Positions 16,022 through 16,072 of a stretch of 16,072 nucleotides of DNA are shown here, piece by piece. Made by a program: the position numbers and the translations under genes. The stretch covers positions 1-16,072 of the forward strand of contig CAZPUJ010000762.1 of assembly GCA_964589725.1 (NCBI GenBank). Direction: 5' to 3'. Position 1 is the stretch's first letter. Each line of letters starts with the position of its first letter. The notes below the pieces were generated by a model. That model did no database searches. It was not told the origin of the DNA and saw only the letters and a list, made by a program, of their open reading frames with translations. Origin of the DNA: CAYSHJ01 sp964589725. Its GTDB lineage: Bacteria > Planctomycetota > Planctomycetia > Planctomycetales > Planctomycetaceae.

Positions 16022-16072
16022 TGTTGAAACCACAGCCCAGTGGATGTCAGAGTTTGGGTTGTGGTTGTTCGT

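Larger units (their letters stand above)
15760..16072. other. 313-bp terminal region without a convincing gene
   Basis: It contains a GC stem-loop 28 bases after the stop codon of the propeller gene and a degenerate palindromic repeat (15972-16021). A minus-strand open frame crosses part of it (15597-15935), but it overlaps the end of the propeller gene by more than 160 bases and has no recognised domain, so I do not call it. Confidence 0.55.

Overview
The window looks like a chromosomal segment of a planctomycete (phylum Planctomycetota). Two genes encode DUF1559-type proteins with a prepilin-like N-terminus and a 'VGEF' end. One of them is followed by a small lipoprotein with a carboxypeptidase-regulatory-like fold and by a long TPR + FG-GAP + ASPIC/UnbV protein, a combination typical of that phylum. 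The DNA is moderately GC-rich, and the start codons are a mix of ATG and GTG, with and without Shine-Dalgarno sites. No rRNA, tRNA, CRISPR array, transposase or prophage gene was found.

Left part (1-5128): a possible partial gene at the left edge (minus), a secreted transglutaminase-like lipoprotein (minus), then, divergently, a phosphoglucomutase/phosphoglucosamine mutase-family enzyme (glmM-like) and the translation factor LepA/EF-4, both plus strand. Middle (5129-8766): aspartate-semialdehyde dehydrogenase (asd, minus, GTG start) is divergent from a tight purD-epmA pair. purD is a purine-synthesis enzyme; epmA is the lysyl-tRNA-synthetase-like ligase that modifies elongation factor P. Right part (8878-15759): a DUF1559 gene and an HNH endonuclease gene on minus, then on plus a likely operon of DUF1559 protein, lipoprotein and TPR/seven-bladed FG-GAP propeller protein. 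That set is probably devoted to the cell envelope or exterior. The last 313 bases hold no convincing gene.

The most notable feature is a set of short palindromic repeats of at least five unrelated sequence types, scattered through this 16 kb. Two lie in frame inside conserved enzyme genes (the glmM-like gene and epmA), where they appear to add about 18 and 10 residues at variable loops. One large inverted-repeat element ends 8 bp before the purD start codon, one sits in the glmM leader, and one degenerate copy lies near the right end. This resembles the coding palindromic elements known from Rickettsia, but with different sequences. I see no defence system, biosynthetic cluster or other clear new multi-gene system. 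The strongest leads are the coding palindromes and the DUF1559-lipoprotein-propeller module.
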